This document shows positions 6,291 to 7,028 of a stretch of DNA of 7,028 nucleotides, piece by piece. The notes under the pieces were generated by a model that did no database searches, had not been told where the DNA came from, and saw only the letters and a program-made list of their open reading frames with translations. How positions within the stretch are numbered: position 1 is the stretch's first letter; every line of letters begins with the position of its first letter. The position numbers and the translations under genes are program-made. The DNA is from CAYSDL01 sp964429875. Its GTDB lineage: Bacteria > Fidelibacterota > Marinisomatia > SCGC-AAA003-L08 > D37C17. The stretch spans positions 1 through 7,028 of the forward strand of contig CAYSDL010000060.1 of assembly GCA_964429875.1 (NCBI GenBank), read 5' to 3'.

Positions 6291-7028
6291 TTATGTATTA
6301 TCTAAAATAATATTTATTAAAACAATAATATCAAGTACATTAATAATACTATCTCCATTAATATCAGAAAAAGGATAATATTCTGAAGGACTTAAAATTA
6401 AATTAACTAATAGTACTAAATCCAAGATGTTAATAATCTCATCAGTATTAATATCACCTATATCATAACTAAACTCAAAAGCACCTATATCTGGAGCATT
6501 TCCATAATAATCATTTACTTCAGGGAAATACAAAGGAATAAAACTTCCCATATCTATACAAGGTGAAATAGAAGATAAATTAAAGTTCTGATTATCTGCA
6601 TCTACAAATACTGGAGCATCATTAATATTGTCCCATTCAGAAACAAATCCACCTTGAATGCCATTAGGGCCCCCTTGAATATTTGAGTGATCTATCCATA
6701 TAAATTCGTTGAAGGAAGAAGCATAAATCTCATATGGGAAATTATTCCATAATATGGTGCTACTAATTTCACCTGATTCCATGAAAATTCCTCCACCTTC
6801 AAGACCCTGATGACCATTATTACAGTTAGTCTGAGCCCCCCCATTTCCTGTAAGCTCATTATTTACTATAGTTGATTTGTAAATCCATAGCTCAGTGTCA
6901 AATCTGGCATAAATACCACCACCTCTATTAGAGGTCTGATTAAAACTAAAAATTGAATTTATAATTGTTGGATATGAATTAAATTGCACATGCAAACCAC
7001 CACCAACGCTACAATCATCTTCAGTTGC
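6291..7028 (-). CDS. Secreted right-handed beta-helix protein with C-terminal dockerin, N-terminus outside window
   Basis: The frame is open to the right edge, so the gene starts outside; 245 residues are visible, beginning ATEDDCSVGGGLHVQF. The visible part has parallel beta-helix (polymorphic outer-membrane-like/adhesin-type) rungs: NSIFSFNQTSNRGGGIYA, KSTIVNNELTGNGGA, GGGIFMESGEISSTILWNN, IDHSNIQGG. Then comes the usual closing segment of such proteins, SPCIDMG (155-161) and APDIGAFEF (near 178-186), and a dockerin (190-243). Likely a large cell-surface or released protein for binding or degrading polymers; no catalytic residues can be assigned from this fragment. It is the first gene visible in the operon and ends 2 nt before the cyclase ATG. 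An internal TTG at 6995 is not the start, because the glycine-rich helix pattern continues upstream of it. Confidence 0.88.
   Translation of the reverse strand, partial: ATEDDCSVGGGLHVQFNSYPTIINSIFSFNQTSNRGGGIYARFDTELWIYKSTIVNNELTGNGGAQTNCNNGHQGLEGGGIFMESGEISSTILWNNFPYEIYASSFNEFIWIDHSNIQGGPNGIQGGFVSEWDNINDAPVFVDADNQNFNLSSISPCIDMGSFIPLYFPEVNDYYGNAPDIGAFEFSYDIGDINTDEIINILDLVLLVNLILSPSEYYPFSDINGDSIINVLDIIVLINIILDNT
6303..6458 (-). repeat. Dockerin-type calcium-binding repeat pair ending the beta-helix protein
   Basis: Two repeats of the DxNxDxxxNxxD type: the first begins GDINTDEIINILDLV and ends LVNLIL, the second begins SDINGDSIINVLDII and ends LINIIL. They are close relatives of the pair at 2323-2490. 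An exact 20-base match (6302-6321 and 2424-2443), in the same codon phase, encodes the LINIIL helix end in repeat 2 here and in repeat 1 there. This points to a shared, possibly exchanged, C-terminal module. Confidence 0.85.

Noticed and set aside
6291..6995. TTG at 6995 as the start of the beta-helix gene
   Set aside because: The frame remains open to 7028 and the glycine-rich beta-helix pattern (SVGGGLHV) continues through the TTG, so the true start is outside the window.

Overview
The window is AT-rich and all of its supported genes lie on the minus strand, packed end to end. In transcription order (right to left) there are five: the C-terminal part of a secreted beta-helix protein with a dockerin (7028-6291, 5' end outside the window); a cytoplasmic class III nucleotide cyclase with TPR repeats (6288-4249); an exported beta-propeller/redoxin/dockerin protein (4236-2311); a small exported protein faintly resembling the C-terminal part of GH13 alpha-amylases (2311-1619); and an S9-family serine peptidase lipoprotein whose C-terminus runs off the window (1615 to <1). 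The junctions are 2 nt, 12 nt, a 1-nt overlap and 3 nt, so this looks like one operon whose promoter and terminator both lie outside. There is no intergenic stretch of any size.

The main discovery is at 2842-2844. A standard gene caller would report two adjacent genes, 4236-2842 and 2814-2311, but they share one reading frame and are separated only by an in-frame TGA. That TGA occupies the first cysteine position of a thioredoxin-fold CxxC motif (FFAPN-TGA-PVC). Directly after it the mRNA can form a hairpin with a perfect 5-bp stem, and a G opens the loop 16 nt after the UGA, as expected of a bacterial SECIS element. The simplest reading is one 641-residue selenoprotein with a UxxC active site: signal peptide, seven-bladed LVIVD-type propeller with a nine-glycine insert, an Ig-like ASH/DUF1573-type domain, the Sec redoxin domain and a C-terminal dockerin. 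I know of no described selenoprotein with this architecture, but could not search for one.

The organism is probably an uncultured marine bacterium of the FCB group. Candidatus Marinimicrobia (SAR406) is my best guess, from the low GC, the C-terminal dockerin pairs of the GD(I/L)N-D-N-LD-LVN-IL type, LVIVD propellers, cyclase-TPR proteins and mostly absent Shine-Dalgarno sequences. This is inference from style and not a phylogenetic result. All four complete genes end in TAA, and the only in-frame TGA in the five genes is the proposed Sec codon.

Four of the five products appear to be exported or envelope proteins: two with dockerins, one probable periplasmic protein and one lipoprotein. The fifth is a cytoplasmic signalling enzyme. 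A reasonable but unproven picture is an envelope module for handling protein or peptide substrates, with surface redox chemistry and its own cyclic-nucleotide sensor.
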